Shown here in pieces: positions 42,401 through 54,724 of a stretch of DNA of 64,000 nt. Position 1 is the stretch's first letter; the number at the start of each line of letters is the position of its first letter. The stretch covers positions 3,968,001 to 4,032,000 of the forward strand of contig NC_057316.1 in NCBI RefSeq assembly GCF_000687475.1, read 5' to 3'. The stretch is from Ustilaginoidea virens (Eukaryota; Ascomycota; Sordariomycetes; Hypocreales; Clavicipitaceae). The notes under the pieces were generated by a model, which had not been told where the DNA came from, searched no databases, and worked only from the letters and a program-made list of their open reading frames with translations. The translations under genes were made by a program, and so were the position numbers.

Positions 42401-45400
42401 TTCCCGATCATTGGAAGGAGAGTTCAAAGTTTACTTGGCTGGTATCCTCCCGAATATGCTTGGGGTGCTCGACAAGGACTCCTCTTCCAAGAGGATCCCA
42501 TCAGAGCGAGTCTTGCACGCCTTTCTGGTTTTTGGTGCCAGCGCAGAGGAATACATGCATCTTATAATACCCGTCATAGTGCGCACGTTTGAGAAGCAAG
42601 GACAGCCCGTCTTTATCCGGAAACATGCCATTGATACCATTGGCAAGATTTCCAGACAAGTCAATCTGAACGACTTTGCCGCCAAGATTATCCACCCGCT
42701 CACGCGAATACTTGATGCTGGCGATCCCAGCCTTCGAGTGACAGCCCTTGACACACTCTGCGCGTTGATTCAACAGTTGGGGAAAGACTACTTGCATTTC
42801 ATGAGGACTGTGAACAAGGTGATGAATCAGCATCAGATCCAGCACCAAAACTATGAGCTTCTCGTGAGCAAGCTTCAGAAGGGCGAGGTTCTGCCGCAGG
42901 ATCTCACGTCCGAGTCGCGGTTCAACGACAATGCGGACGAAACGCCCTTTGCGGACCTCGGCACCAAGAAACTGGAAATGAATGCGATTCACCTGAAAGC
43001 GGCGTGGGACACCAGAGGCAAATCAACAAAGGAGGATTGGCAAGAGTGGCTTCGTCGGTTCAGCACCACTCTGCTGACAGAGTCGCCGAATCACGCTCTC
43101 CGTGCTTGCGCAAGCTTGGCTAGCGTATATTTGCCGCTGGCTCGCGAGCTCTTCAATTCGGCATTCGTCTCGTGCTGGAGCGAGCTGTTCGAGCAGTTCC
43201 AGGACGAGCTGATCCAGAACATTGAGAGCGCAATCAAATCCGAAAACGTGCCTCCAGATCTACTGGGACTGTTATTAAATCTCGCCGAGTTTATGGAACA
43301 CGATGACAAGGCCCTCCCCATAGATATCCGAGTTCTCGGACGAGAAGCCGCAAGGTGCCACGCGTACGCGAAAGCCCTTCACTACAAAGAGCTGGAGTTT
43401 CTGCAAGACCAGAGCAGCGGCGCCGTCGAGGCGCTCATTGTCATCAACAACCAGCTGCAGCAATCGGACGCGGCCATTGGCATTCTGCGCAAGGCCCAGC
43501 TCTACAAGGAGGGCATCCAGCTTCGGGAAACGTGGTTTGAGAAGCTGGAGCGATGGGAGGAGGCCCTGGCGTTTTACAACAAGCGTGAGCGAGAGGTACC
43601 TGCGGACCAGCCCACGCCCGTCGATATTGTCATGGGCAAGATGCGGTGTCTTCACGCTCTCGGGGAATGGGACGCGCTCGCCAACCTCACCGGCAGCACA
43701 TGGGCCAACTCTGCTCCCGAGGTGCAGCGAATGATCGCTCCGCTGGCCACCGCTGCCGCATGGGGCCAGAACAAATGGGACCACATGGACAACTATCTGT
43801 CGTCTCTTAAACGGCACTCGCCAGATAGGTCCTTTTTCGGTGCCATCCTCGCGCTGCACAGGAACCAGTTTCGCGAAGCCATTACCTGCATCGAGCAGGC
43901 ACGTGAGGGTCTGGACACGGAACTGAGCGCCCTCGTCAGCGAATCATACAACAGGGCGTACCAGGTTGTCGTTCGCGTCCAGATGCTAGCGGAGCTGGAA
44001 GAGCTCATCGTGTACAAGCAGTGCGACGAGAAGAAGCAGGCTACCATGCGCAAAACCTGGGAAACCAGATTGCAGGGATGTCAGCGCAACGTCGAGGTCT
44101 GGCACAGAATGCTGCGCCTCAGGGCCTTGGTAATCTCGCCAGCGGACAACATGCGCATGTGGATCAAGTTTGCCAACCTCTGCCGTAAATCCGGCCGCAT
44201 GGGTCTTGCGGAAAAGTCGCTGAAGCAGCTCATCGGCAGTGACGCCCCGCTGGAGGCCATGATCCCGTACTGGCCGGAGAGCAGCAGGAGCGAGAGGGCA
44301 GGGTCCGCGCCGCCCAGAAGCATTCCTGCCCAGGTGATTTACGCCATGCTCAAGTTTGAGTGGGAACTGGGCCAGCAACCCCCGGCGCGCGGGGAGGGCA
44401 TCTCGGAACGGACTCTTTACTGCCTGCAAAGGTTCACCAACGACACCACCCATCGGCTGGACGTGGCCAAGGCTCACCTCGCCGCGCAGGCGGGCAGCGT
44501 CGAGGCCAACCTCCCCACCGACTACGGTTTCCAGGGCCCAATAGATCCGTCACTCATGAGCCCCCAAACTCAGCGAGCTCTCCATGACCAGACGGTGCTG
44601 CTGGCCAAGTGCTATCTGCGGCAAGGGGAATGGCTCATTGCCCTCAACAAGGACGACTGGCAGCACATCAGGGTGCAGGAGATCCTGAACTCGTATTCCC
44701 AGGCAACAAAGTACAACCCGCGGTGGTACAAAGCCTGGCATGCGTGGGCTCTGGCAAACTTTGAGATTGTCCAGACCTTGTCCGCCAGAAACGAGAGCCA
44801 GCTGTCGAGGGCTGACCAGACGGTGCTTATCGAGCACGTTGTACCCGCCATTCAAGGGTTCTTCAAGTCGATTGCCTTGTCAGCGGGAAGCTCGCTCCAG
44901 GACACCCTTCGCCTGTTGACCCTGTGGTTCACGCACGGCGGCAGCTCGGACGTCAACTCGGCCGTCATGGACGGCATCGCCAACGTCTCGGTCGACACCT
45001 GGCTAGAGGTGATTCCGCAGCTCATTGCCAGAATCAACCAGCCCAACAAGCGCGTCCAGCAGGCGGTGCACAACCTCCTGGCCGACGTGGGCAGAGCCCA
45101 CCCCCAGGCTCTGGTCTATCCGCTGACCGTCGCCATGAAGTCGTGGCAGAACACGAAGCGGTCAAGGTCCGCAGCGCAGATCATGGACAGCATGCGACAG
45201 CACAGCGCCAACCTGGTGGCACAAGCCGACGTCCTCAGCCACGAGCTGATTCGCGTGGCCGTGCTGTGGCACGAGCTTTGGCACGAGGGTCTGGAGGAGG
45301 CGTCGCGACTCTACTTTGGCGACCACAACATCGAGGGCATGTTTGCCACGCTGGAACCCCTGCACGGCCTCTTGGAACGCGGGCCCGAGACCCTCCGAGA

Positions 45401-46998
45401 GGTCTCGTTTGCCCAGGCTTTCGGCCGAGACCTGAAGGAGGCCCGAGAATGGTGCCATCAGTACGAGAGCTCCAAGGATGTCAACGACCTCAACCAAGCC
45501 TGGGACCTCTACTATCAGGTGTTTCGGAGGATCACCAGGCAGCTGCCGCAGGTCACGAGCCTGGAGCTCACGTACTGCTCGCCCAAGCTGCTCAACTCGA
45601 AGGACCTCGACCTCGCCGTGCCCGGGACGTACCGTAGCGGCCAGCCAGTGGTGAGAATCATGTCGTTTGACAGCACGCTCAGCGTCATCAACTCGAAGCA
45701 GAGGCCGAGGAAGCTCATCACGCACGGCAGCGACGGTGTATCGTACGCCTTCCTCCTTAAGGGCCACGAGGATATTCGTCAAGACGAGCGCGTCATGCAG
45801 CTCTTTGGCCTCTGCAACACGCTGCTGGCCAACGACTCGGAATGCTACAAGCGACACCTCAATATCCAGCGATATCCCACGATACCGCTGTCGCAGAACT
45901 CGGGGCTCTTCGGCTGGGTGCCCAACAGCGACACGCTGCACGTCCTCATCCGCGAATACCGCGAAAGCCGCAAGATCCTGCTCAACATTGAGCACCGCAT
46001 CATGCTGCAGATGGCTCCCGACTACGACAACCTCACGCTGATGCAAAAGGTGGAGGTCTTTGGCTATGCCCTCGACAACACCACCGGCCAAGACTTGTAC
46101 CGCGTGCTTTGGTTGAAATCCAAGTCCTCCGAGGCGTGGCTCGAGCGACGCACCACCTACACGCGGTCCTTGGGAGTCATGTCCATGGTGGGCTACATTC
46201 TCGGTCTCGGCGACAGGCATCCCTCGAACCTGATGCTGGATCGCATCACGGGCAAAATCTTCCACATCGACTTTGGAGACTGCTTCGAAGTCGCCATGAA
46301 GCGGGAAAAGTACCCCGAACGTGTTCCGTTCCGGCTGACCCGCATGCTGACCTATGCCATGGAGGTGAGCAACATTGAGGGTAGCTTCCGCATCACTTGC
46401 GAACATGTGATGCGGGTATTGCGAGAAAACAAGGAAAGCGTCATGGCTGTCTTGGAAGCGGTGAGTCAAAAGGGAAACGAGAGCAAACAAAGGGTTTTGA
46501 AGAAAAGGAGAAAACGTCGCGGGAACTGACAGTGAAGCTGCGTAGTTTATCCACGACCCTCTTCTCACGTGGCGACTTACCAACGCAGCGTCGCCCCCGG
46601 GGCCTAATTTCCGCTCGGAGCGCGAAGTAGAGCTTGCCGGCCCGGCAGCTGCTCGCGCTCGACGACACTCCATCCTAGACGCGGACGTGGCGCCTTCGGA
46701 GCTGCTCGCGCACGGCGAACCTCTGCCGCTGGCCGCTCCGACCTCCAGGTCGAGAGCTCGCACGAACAGCTCGGCGGCGGCCCCGGACGGCAATGCCCTC
46801 AACGGTGGGCAGGAAGCCGAGAGCCAGAACGCACGGGCTATCGAAGTTTTGGACCGTGTGCAGCAGAAACTCACGGGGCGAGACTTTAAGAGCAACGAAG
46901 AGCTGGACGTCATTAACCAGGTCAACAAGTTGATAGTGGAGGCGACCAAGCTGGAGAACCTATGCCAGCACTACATTGGCTGGTGTAGTTTTTGGTAA
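39406..46998 (+). CDS. TOR: TOR serine/threonine kinase (PIKK)
   Basis: Five exons: 39406-39470, 39523-39590, 39651-41872, 41961-46460 and 46546-46998, giving 2,435 aa, a normal TOR length. TOR is the catalytic core of TORC1/TORC2, linking nutrients to growth. Order: HEAT repeats over about residues 1-1200; FAT domain over about 1250-1800; FRB from about 1880 ([22 protein letters not shown]), where Ser1900 matches the yeast Tor1 Ser1972 whose change gives rapamycin resistance; PI3K-type kinase with [19 protein letters not shown] (2203-2208) and DFG (2222-2224); a variable linker; and FATC ending GWCSFW at the extreme C-terminus. Introns are 52, 60, 88 and 85 nt. The two tiny 5' exons were placed from GT-AG sites, phase, and the [20 protein letters not shown] start. 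The intact FRB predicts rapamycin sensitivity. Confidence 0.97.
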
Positions 46999-47550
46999 GC
47001 AGCTGGGGGGGGGGGAGGGGGAAAGAAGAAGAAGCAGCACGGAGACTGTTGGTGTTGGGCCGTTGGTTGGTAAAGTTCCAATGTTTGGCGAGGGATGAGG
47101 GATGATGGATGATGTACGGGGGGTGGGAGTTTGCGCGTCTTGGGCGATTATTGAAGGGCTTTTTTTTTTTTTTTTACCCCTTTTTTCCTTTTTCCTTTTT
47201 TCTTTTTCTTCTTTCTTTCTCTGCCTGACTGTCTCTCTGTCTGTCTGTCTCTCTGTCTGTCGGTCTTTTCTTGTTCTTTGTATTCCATTTCTGGCCCCCA
47301 ACCTCCTTTTGCTTTCCACGGCTTTCAAAACAGAGGATCCGCCGCGTTCCAAGAGTCCAGTTGTGTCGTCGCCATGGCCGCGCCAAATGAGATGAGCGAC
47401 AACGTGCGTTCCCTTATCAAACGCGGCACGACGTAACACGTCCCCATCTACTTGCTGGCAACCAGCAAAACCGGCAGGGACTTTGCAAAGAAACGTCAGT
47501 GAAGCTTGGCGGAAACAGGAACCAGGATCTGCGGGTTCCAAGTGTTCCAG

Positions 47551-47590
47551 CCTTCCAGCCATCCAGCCATCCAGCCTTCCAGCCTTCCAG
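47551..47590. repeat. 8-bp tandem repeat CCWTCCAG x5
   Basis: Five consecutive units: CCTTCCAG, CCATCCAG, CCATCCAG, CCTTCCAG, CCTTCCAG. Confidence 0.92.
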
Positions 47591-47668
47591 CGAATCCCGG
47601 CGTCCAACACCACGACAAGTCAGTTCCATTTCACGTCTCGGCACCCTCACGCCCGTCTCGTCCCCTGT

Positions 47669-47671
<3 letters not shown>

Positions 47672-47702
<31 letters not shown>
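47672..47702. repeat. (CA)n microsatellite
   Basis: About 15 CA units, ending 25 bp beyond the GTB1 stop codon on the 3' side. Confidence 0.92.
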
Positions 47703-47704
<2 letters not shown>

Positions 47705-47726
47705 GCTACCGCCCACCGCTCCCATC

Positions 47727-49759
47727 TTACAGCTCATCCTTGCCCCCGCCCCGTTGCCCGGCTGGCTCGGCATCGTCACAGGCCGCCGGCGTGCCCACCT
47801 CCATCTTGTACACGCACTTCTCCGCCTCGCTGACGCGCCAGAGCTCCTCCTTGTCGGAGCAGCCGAGCCAGACGTCGGTGCTCCGCGGGGGCCCGTTCCA
47901 GCACTGCTGCCCGTCCTGGTACTTGAGCACGAAGCGCTCCCCCTTGCCCAGGCTCTTGCCGTCCGGCCGCTCCTCGTCGTCGGCCACCTGCCTCTCGATG
48001 CGCGCAAAGTTGCCCATGTTTGTGTGGCCGTGGCCCTTTTTGGACTTTTGCATCGTCTTGTCCAGGTGGCACAGCTCGTACTCGTACTCGCCCGCGTCCA
48101 TGCTCACGCACTTGCCCTTGATGGCTCGGAAGATGTCCGCCGGGCCGTAGTCCTTGCCCAGGTCCTCGGTCTCGCGGTCGCGGAGCTGCGTCTTTTCTTC
48201 CAGCTCCCTCGTGGCCGCTTCCAGGGCCTCGCGGGCGGCCTTGACCGAGGGTGACTCGGATCCAGGGGCGGCGCTGTCGGCCAGCATGCCGTTTTGGACC
48301 AACCAGGCCTTGACGGAAGCCACTCTGTCGTGGATAAACCGGCCGAGGAAGCCAGGCAGATACGCCTCAAAGTTGTACACTGTTTTCAAGCGAAAGTTAG
48401 CATCGCCGGGGAAGGTGACGGTAACGGTGAAGGTGACGGTGACGGTGACGGCCAAGCAAAAGCCTGCCCTCTCAAAAACATTTCTTTTTTTGCCTTTTTT
48501 CTTCTAGTTTCCTTTGGATCAAAAGTACTTACAAACATCAGTGTCGGAGGATTCCTCCGCCTCAAACTCGGCCCAGTTGACGCCGCTGCTTTCGCTGTCC
48601 TCGTGCAAAACTTGGTCCACATCCGAGTCCGAAACTGGCTCGCGGACAGTGTCGGCTTCTCTGGCGGCGTAGTCGTCGTATGCCTTGACGGCGGCTTTGA
48701 CGCCTTCGTCGTTGAAGTTGGGGTTGTACTCTTGCTTGAAGTTTCGGAGAATCGTCTCGAGCTCCTCCACCCGGGATTGGAGGTCGTTTCGCTGCCGGAC
48801 GACGCGATCCAGAGCATCGCGCAGCTCGTCGACCCGAGCCTTGGCGAGGCCAACCAGCACCCCGAGCTTGCCTCCGGTGGCGCCGGCGCTCCTGACGACC
48901 CGGCCCTTGTCCTGCAGCTGGGCGGCGGCATGCTTCTTCTGCAGCTCGGCCCTGCCGGACTCGAGGGCGGCGATTTCCGCCTGGAGCTGGCCGATCCTGG
49001 CCTCGGTCTGGGCGCGCAGCTCCCGGGCCTCGGCCAGCATCTTGCTCTTCTGCTCGGCGGCCGTCTCCATCTGGCGCCTCTTCTCGCCGGCCAGCCTCCT
49101 GTGCTCCCGGCCGATCTCGGCGCAGCGGTTCTCGCACTGGACGCCGCCGACGTGGGCGTACTCGTCGGATCCGTCGCAGCAGAGGTCGTGGTCGCACAGG
49201 CCGTCGTTGACGTACATGAAGGGCAGGTAGGATCCGACGTGCCCCTTGTTCTCGCACCAGAACCCGGGGAGGGCGGGCTTGGCGCGGCCAGGGGCGAGCC
49301 CGGACGCCGGGAGGAGCTGCTGGGGCGAGAGAGGGTCGATGCGGGCGCAGGCAGCCGTGCCGGGCTCATCGGAGCCATCGGGGCAGTCGCAGGTGTTGTC
49401 GTTGACGCGGTCGAAGCTGAGCTTGACGGAGGAATCCGAGATGCAGCCGAACTCGGCTCCGCGCTGGTAGTGCGAGGCATCTGTTTGACGACGTGGCATA
49501 AGCGACCCGGTCCAGCTTTTCCGGACTTTTTTGGGGGAAGGGGAAGGGGGATGGATGGATGGATATGGGTATGGGTATGGGTATGGGTGTCGTCAGCTCA
49601 GCTGCCCCCAAAGGCAGCATAGCATCGCATCATAGCATGATTGCTTTGCATGCACGTACACTCGGGGCCAACACCGCGCGGCAGGCCGCCCGCGGCGGCG
49701 ACGACGGTGAAGGAGGCGGCAGCTGCGCTGAGCAGCACCAGGGGCCGAGGGTGCTGCAT
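47727..49759 (-). CDS. GTB1: Glucosidase II beta subunit (PRKCSH/Gtb1)
   Basis: Three exons, 49759-49660, 49480-48533 and 48379-47727, giving 566 aa. It is the regulatory partner of glucosidase II, which trims glucose from N-glycans in the ER for calnexin-cycle quality control. Visible features: signal peptide MQHPRPLVLLSAAAASFTVV; RGVGPE start of the mature N-domain; two LDL-receptor-class-A-like Cys motifs (CDCPDGSDEPGT and CDHDLCCDGSDE); a coiled coil rich in Glu/Arg/Gln (about 150-265); an acidic segment; the C-terminal MRH (mannose-6-phosphate-receptor homology) domain with CHLDKTMQ, GERFVLKYQDGQQCWNG and CVYKMEVGTPAAC; and the ER-retrieval tail KDEL. Intron 1 carries a GGATGG/ATGGGT tandem stretch (about 49550-49590); intron 2 has a canonical TGCTAAC branch site. 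Confidence 0.95.
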
Positions 49760-50283
49760 TGTAAGCTGTCTGGTGTTGTGGGCGAGGTGGTGATGACCTC
49801 GATGGGGGGGGGGAGAAAGACGTCGAAGGTCTCCAGCTGGGAAGTTGGGGTTCCGTCCGTCCGTCCGTCCGTCCGTCCCCCCCCTGGAGGTTGTCGACTT
49901 TCAGGGGACACGGTCACGGGTGACGGCGATTGACGGCGCTGGCACTGGCGCTGGCACTGGCGCTGGCACTGGCACTGGGGGCTCTCCCCAGGCCAGTCAT
50001 TTAGTGGGTCGCTGGGACCAGCTCTGCATGTGGAGTGCCGGTGCCCCTCTGCCATTGGCCCCTCCCTCACCTCATCGACCACCATCAAAATCCTCCTCGT
50101 TCTTCTTCCTCTTCCCCCTCCTCTTGTCCACCTGCAGCATCCTCCAAACCTCCCCGCCTCGCCTCGTCCCGCTCCATGAAAAATCAGAAACCTGCTCCGT
50201 CGCCCCCACAAACTCCGCCCCCTCTCGACTCAAAGGCGCACAAACCCCAACCGTTCCGCCCCTGGGGCCCGTCCTCACTCAAC
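49760..50283. promoter_or_regulatory. Divergent promoter GTB1 / GCIP-like gene
   Basis: About 520 bp between two divergent start codons (about 410 bp if the alternative GCIP-like start at 50176 is used). It is unusually repeat-dense: (CCGT)n at about 49853-49877 running into a C run, then CTGGCACTGGCG units (about 49939-49978), then a CT-rich stretch before the GCIP-like gene. No core promoter elements can be named with confidence. Confidence 0.5.
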
Positions 50284-50981
50284 ATGCCGTCTGTCCGCAG
50301 AGACGACGACGCCATAAAGAGCCTCGATTCCCTCGTCCAGACCGCTGCCTCTCTCCTCTCCCGCCTCCAGGCCGTGCTGCTCGAGATCCAGAAATCCCCC
50401 GCCTCGTCCCCCGCCTCGTCCCCCTCCCCCGCCGTCGCGACCGACGCCGTCCCAGACGCCCGCCTCCATGCTCTGGCTCTGGCGCACGATTCCGCCTCCC
50501 TGATACGCGCCCACGGCACCAAGATCTCGCTCCTCGTCATCAACGAGCCCTTCACGCCGGCCGCCGTCTCCGCCGTCCTGGGCGAGCTCGCTGCCGGCCC
50601 GGTCCCGGCTCTCGTCTCCTCCGTGCAGGCTTGCACGTCCCACCTGTACACCGAGGCCGTTCGGAAGGAATTGGCCGGCAAGGCAAACCGGGTGCTGTCC
50701 GAGCTGCGGGAGCTTTTGAAGACGATCCCTCGCCATGCCAAAGTCTTGCCGGGATCGGAATCCCCCAGGCGTGCCTTTTCCCCTCCAGACAGGGGCAGCT
50801 TGCCAGCCACCGGGCTGCTCTGGTCGGCATGCGACGATGTGGTCAACTTGTCCAAGGGGGGAGTTGGCGGATTCTTTGTACAAAGGGTCCGTCAGTGGAA
50901 GGACACCCTCTGCGACATCACGCAAGAGTTGAAGGATTGGGGAGACGAGGAGCCAGATGATGGTGATGATGATGACGACCA

Positions 50982-51017
<36 letters not shown>

Positions 51018-51504
51018 ACCAGGCCAATGCAGTCCTGTTCATGCAGTTACCGAGCGACTCGCCAACAGCTCCCTCTCCACACAAGCCATTCTCGACCAGC
51101 TCATGAGCTCTCATCAGACCATACCCCGCTCCGACCCCGACCGTATCCGCCCCCGGCTCGAAACCTCCCTCAAGCGGCTGCGCCTCGTAACCCTGCTGTA
51201 CCAGGCTCTCACGAAGCGCCGCCTCCGCAAGCTGCCCCCTCTGCCGCCGGGCCCCGACCAAGACGCCAGCGTCGCCCCGCGGCTGGACGCCATGGCCAGG
51301 GCCCTCGCCAAGCTGCCGGAAACCTTTGGCGACCTGGCATGCGCCTTTTACGAGCTGGCGCCGGGAGACATTGACGCGGCCATGGACCAGTGTCTCTCGG
51401 ACGCCCTTGCCGCCACCGAGCTGCTTGCCAACGATTGGCAAGGTGGCCGCGATGGGTTTTCCGACTGGACCGACAAGTTTCGGGTGGAAATCGACAAGAT
51501 GTAG
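50284..51504 (+). CDS. GCIP / cyclin-D1-binding-protein-1-like protein
   Basis: Single exon, 406 aa from ATG 50284 (442 aa if ATG 50176 is used; that extension is Pro-rich and poorly conserved in character). Human CCNDBP1/GCIP is a helical protein related to the vinculin/catenin fold that binds cyclin D1 and Grap2; fungal members are uncharacterised. Visible features: N-terminal helices (LDSLVQTAASLLSRLQAVLL); a GFFVQRVRQWKDTLCDIT segment typical of the family core; a pure acidic linker of nearly 20 Asp (about residues 224-243); and C-terminal helices (LRLVTLLYQALTKRRL, LACAFYELAPGDIDAAMD). No catalytic motif or membrane span. Divergent from GTB1. Confidence 0.8.
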
Positions 51505-52146
51505 CCTTGGGCCAGCCCCAAGGGTCGCCAACGTTCCGAGCCAAACCTGGACAAGGCAATCAATCATACGTATGTAGATGAGGATTTAAAACAAAAAAGA
51601 AAAAAAATCGCCAGCTGGCCCTTGGGTGCTTTGGGTGCTGGTTGTGTTTCATATGCAGTCCGCCTTGTCAGTGCTTGCCGTGCCGTGGCCGTGCCCAAGC
51701 CCTTCGAGCCTTCTTGTCTGCCGTTATTTAGTCCACGACTGCTTGTGCTTGGTACGTCAGCAAACGTGTCTTTTATTTCGACCTCGATTTCATTCAACTA
51801 CGGTTTTCAGGATACCGCGGCCATTCACACGACTAATCGCCCAACATAACGAACGCTTAAACTCCCCCAGTTTGGCAAAAACGATGTGCCCCGTCTCCGA
51901 ATATACAATCAAGCCACCGCGCTGCGAAATGCAAACTTGCGCCCAGAGTGAGTCTCTTGGAGGGAAGGGGGGAGGGAGCGGAGGAAACCTTTTGTACCAA
52001 AGGGTCCGATCAACAGACGAGGTCATAATCTCCTCCACCTCGTTCAAAAAAAAAAAAAAATAAAATAAAATAAAAATAGGGGAAAGGGGCAACGGAATAC
52101 AAATATACCCAGTTTTTTTACTCTCGCTGTTGAATCAAATCAAGCC
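51505..52146. other. Convergent spacer
   Basis: About 640 bp between the GCIP-like and SIP5 3' ends. A-rich runs at 51590-51607 and 52046-52077. No gene supported. Confidence 0.55.
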
Positions 52147-54724
52147 TCACTGCCCAACTCCTTGCGGGTGCTCTGTAATCTTGGCATGGCCAAGCTGCTT
52201 AGCCTCTGTCGCTGCTACATCGTCATCTGGCATTGGAGTCCCCGGGGTGAAGGTGATCTTGGGTGACAGGCCATCGTTGCCATCTTGAGCGACCAGTGTC
52301 GACTCATCATGCAAAACTGCTGGCGTCTCCCGCACACCAACCGCCGTACGCTCTGGTACTGTCTTCTCCACGTGTTGAATGGTCGATTCTTCCTTCTCGT
52401 CCTCCTTGACTTGCGATAGAGGGCGGTTGGTCGTATCCGCATTGTTTCCGGAAGTCGCGTTTTTTGGGCCACCTCCGACGTAATGCGCAGAGCCGTCGTC
52501 AATGTTGACGCCCACCAGCTCCGCCAAACTGCGAAAGTTGAAGAGGGGCTCGCTGCCAGTATCTCTTTCCGCTTCGGATCGGCATCCTCCGTCCTCGGGC
52601 CCCGCAAGTCCTGGCCCCTTGTAACTTTCCGAGGGAGTGTCGACTAGAGATGAGCCGAGCGAAGAAGCATTACTCATCTGCCTCAAGTGTGACCGCCCTC
52701 GAGGCGGGCCGGCTGGAATGGGGAGCGAGGCAGCCGAGGATTCTGGTGGTCCACGGTCTACGCCCTTCCCTTTCCCTGCAGCCTCCTCCGTACTTTCCGT
52801 TTCCGTGGCTCGCGTCTCGTCCACGGGCGGCGACTGCGCAGCCGCGCCTTGAGCCATCGCCTCAACCCTCAGACCGCTGGCTCCACTATTGCCACGTCTT
52901 CGGCCGAGGCCCAGAGACAGACTGCTTCCGCTCGCACCGCTGACGCTACCTCCATAAGGGTCTTTGCTAGCCTTCTTCTGGGCCTTCTTCTCCGCCTGCT
53001 GTCGTTTCTTCTCCTCCTTGCGCAGCGCCTTTTCCTCCTTTCGCTTCCGCTCCTCTTCGGTAGCCAGGGACAAACGAACTGCTTCCATAAACATCATGTC
53101 CTCGAGCTCTTCCATGCGAGTTCGACGAGTGCGAGTGCCGTCTCCAGTCCTGTCGACGGCTTCCCCTTCAGCGGAATCGGCCTCTTGTCCACCCCTCGAA
53201 AGGCCTCCTTGGTCGTGGCCGGGAGTGTTGGTCCCCGTGCTTCTCCTCCCGAACCGGCCAGGACGGAGAATGGATCTGTTTTCTTGCGCGCCCACCAAGA
53301 AGGCGGCGGTATGCAGCGCCGTGGCTGCAGCAGCGCGCCGCGCTTGATGAGCACGTGCAGACGCCAGCTTTGTGGCCCAATCTGGACGTACCCGGTCTGT
53401 GGTGATGACATTGGGAGCGGTGGCCGACAAGCTATGTGTTCGCCGCCTCCCAAGCTGCTGCGTGAACGGCGGTGGTGAGAGCGTGGAGTTGAGAGAGCTC
53501 TGAGAAGACATGGCCGTTGAGGAGGGCGGGTTTGAGAGCAGATTCGAGTGAGCCAAGCCCCGTCGGAAGGGAGGAGGTTCGTATGTGACGCCGAACTCTG
53601 GTTGTTGGCAGTATGGACACGCCGACGGCTCTGATATGAGGATTTCGGGGGGATCTTCTGGCGTAAGTCCTTCGTTCGGGTCTCTGGCTTCACCATTCGG
53701 GTGATGTGCCGGCAAGTGAGGGTCAGCCCGTTTGATTTGCACGAAGCATTCGCTACAGATGGGCTGGTCGCAGCACCGCGTCCGGTTGAGGTAGGGAGGA
53801 TACGACAGGAAGCAGATGGGGCACTCCAATGCATCCTTGTACAGGTACACCTCGATAGGCTGGCCGTTGACAAATGGGTCGTGTGGCAGAAGAGTTTCTT
53901 TGGGACTCAAGTCAGTGGATGACGCATCTCGGGAACCCACACTAAGAGCCGCCGCAAGAGCCTTGGCCCTGGGCTTGATGGATGAGCTCTTTGAAGCGGC
54001 TGCAGTTGTCGGCGAAGGAAGGCTGGATCCAGGCCCAGAGCCACTCCGATCTGAAGCGGCTGAGAGAGTTCTAGGACCAAGGGGGACCATCAGATTCCGT
54101 AAGCTCTGGGACTGGGACGACTCCGTCTGAGGAGCGGGCCGAGGCATCAAGTCGAGGTCGGGAGGCGCATCAGCAGCGGGTATCTGCAGTCCCCGAGCGG
54201 CGGCTACGAGCTGGTGCTCTGCCCAGCTATCGGACCAGTCGTTCAGCCCACGCCAGAACGGGGCGAGTTTTCGTTCCAACTAAATGACGTGGTTTCAAAA
54301 AGACGTCAGTAAAATTATGGAGCTTGCACAGTCCTGCAAACAACGAAAGCCAACAAACCTGGAGCTGTCGAACGACGGGCTTGCTGAAGTCCTCCGTGCC
54401 GGTATAGGTTCCTAGAGTTACCAAATAGCCCCCATCCACATGTTCTTCGCGGAGGCTTCGCTCGCGTTCTTTGGCTCTCGCAATTCGCTCCTTTTCCAAT
54501 TTGCGCGCCTCCCGCTCCTGCCTTGTCTCGCGGTGCTCAAATGGCGCATCCTGGCGATCACGATCTCGGTCCCGGGGCGGCTGCAGGTTCCAAAAGCCGC
54601 CCAAGTCGCCGCGGCCGACGCGGCCGCGGGATCTTCCGAATTCTGCGACATCAGCTCGGCGGTCATCGGAAAAGCCGTCCGGGCCCTCGCCATGTCTAGA
54701 CTCCTTTGTGCTCGAATTGCCCAT
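52147..54724 (-). CDS. SIP5: SIP5-like protein (SNF1-interacting)
   Basis: Two exons, 54724-54359 and 54279-52147 (intron 79 nt; TACTGAC branch, TTTAG acceptor), giving 832 aa. Yeast Sip5 binds the Snf1 kinase and the Reg1/Glc7 phosphatase in glucose signalling. Visible features: start MGNSSTKES, an N-myristoylation-type site; an Arg/Glu-rich helix ([18 protein letters not shown]); the family block [35 protein letters not shown] across the junction; and a RING-like [19 protein letters not shown] (from residue 274) continuing through [13 protein letters not shown] to [14 protein letters not shown]. The rest is Ser/Ala-rich disorder with a basic coiled stretch ([20 protein letters not shown]). 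It is larger than yeast Sip5 (489 aa), mostly through the disordered tail. Confidence 0.93.

Larger units (their letters stand above)
46999..47726. other. Convergent spacer TOR / GTB1
   Basis: About 0.7 kb rich in low-complexity DNA: T/C tract (47159-47270), TCTGTCTG repeats, five 8-bp CCWTCCAG units (47551-47590) and a (CA)n run (47672-47702). No gene supported. Confidence 0.6.

Noticed and set aside
45162..46949. Minus-strand frame of nearly 600 codons opposite the TOR kinase and FATC region
   Set aside because: Mirror of codon bias in the TOR exon; it runs across a TOR splice junction and has no domain.
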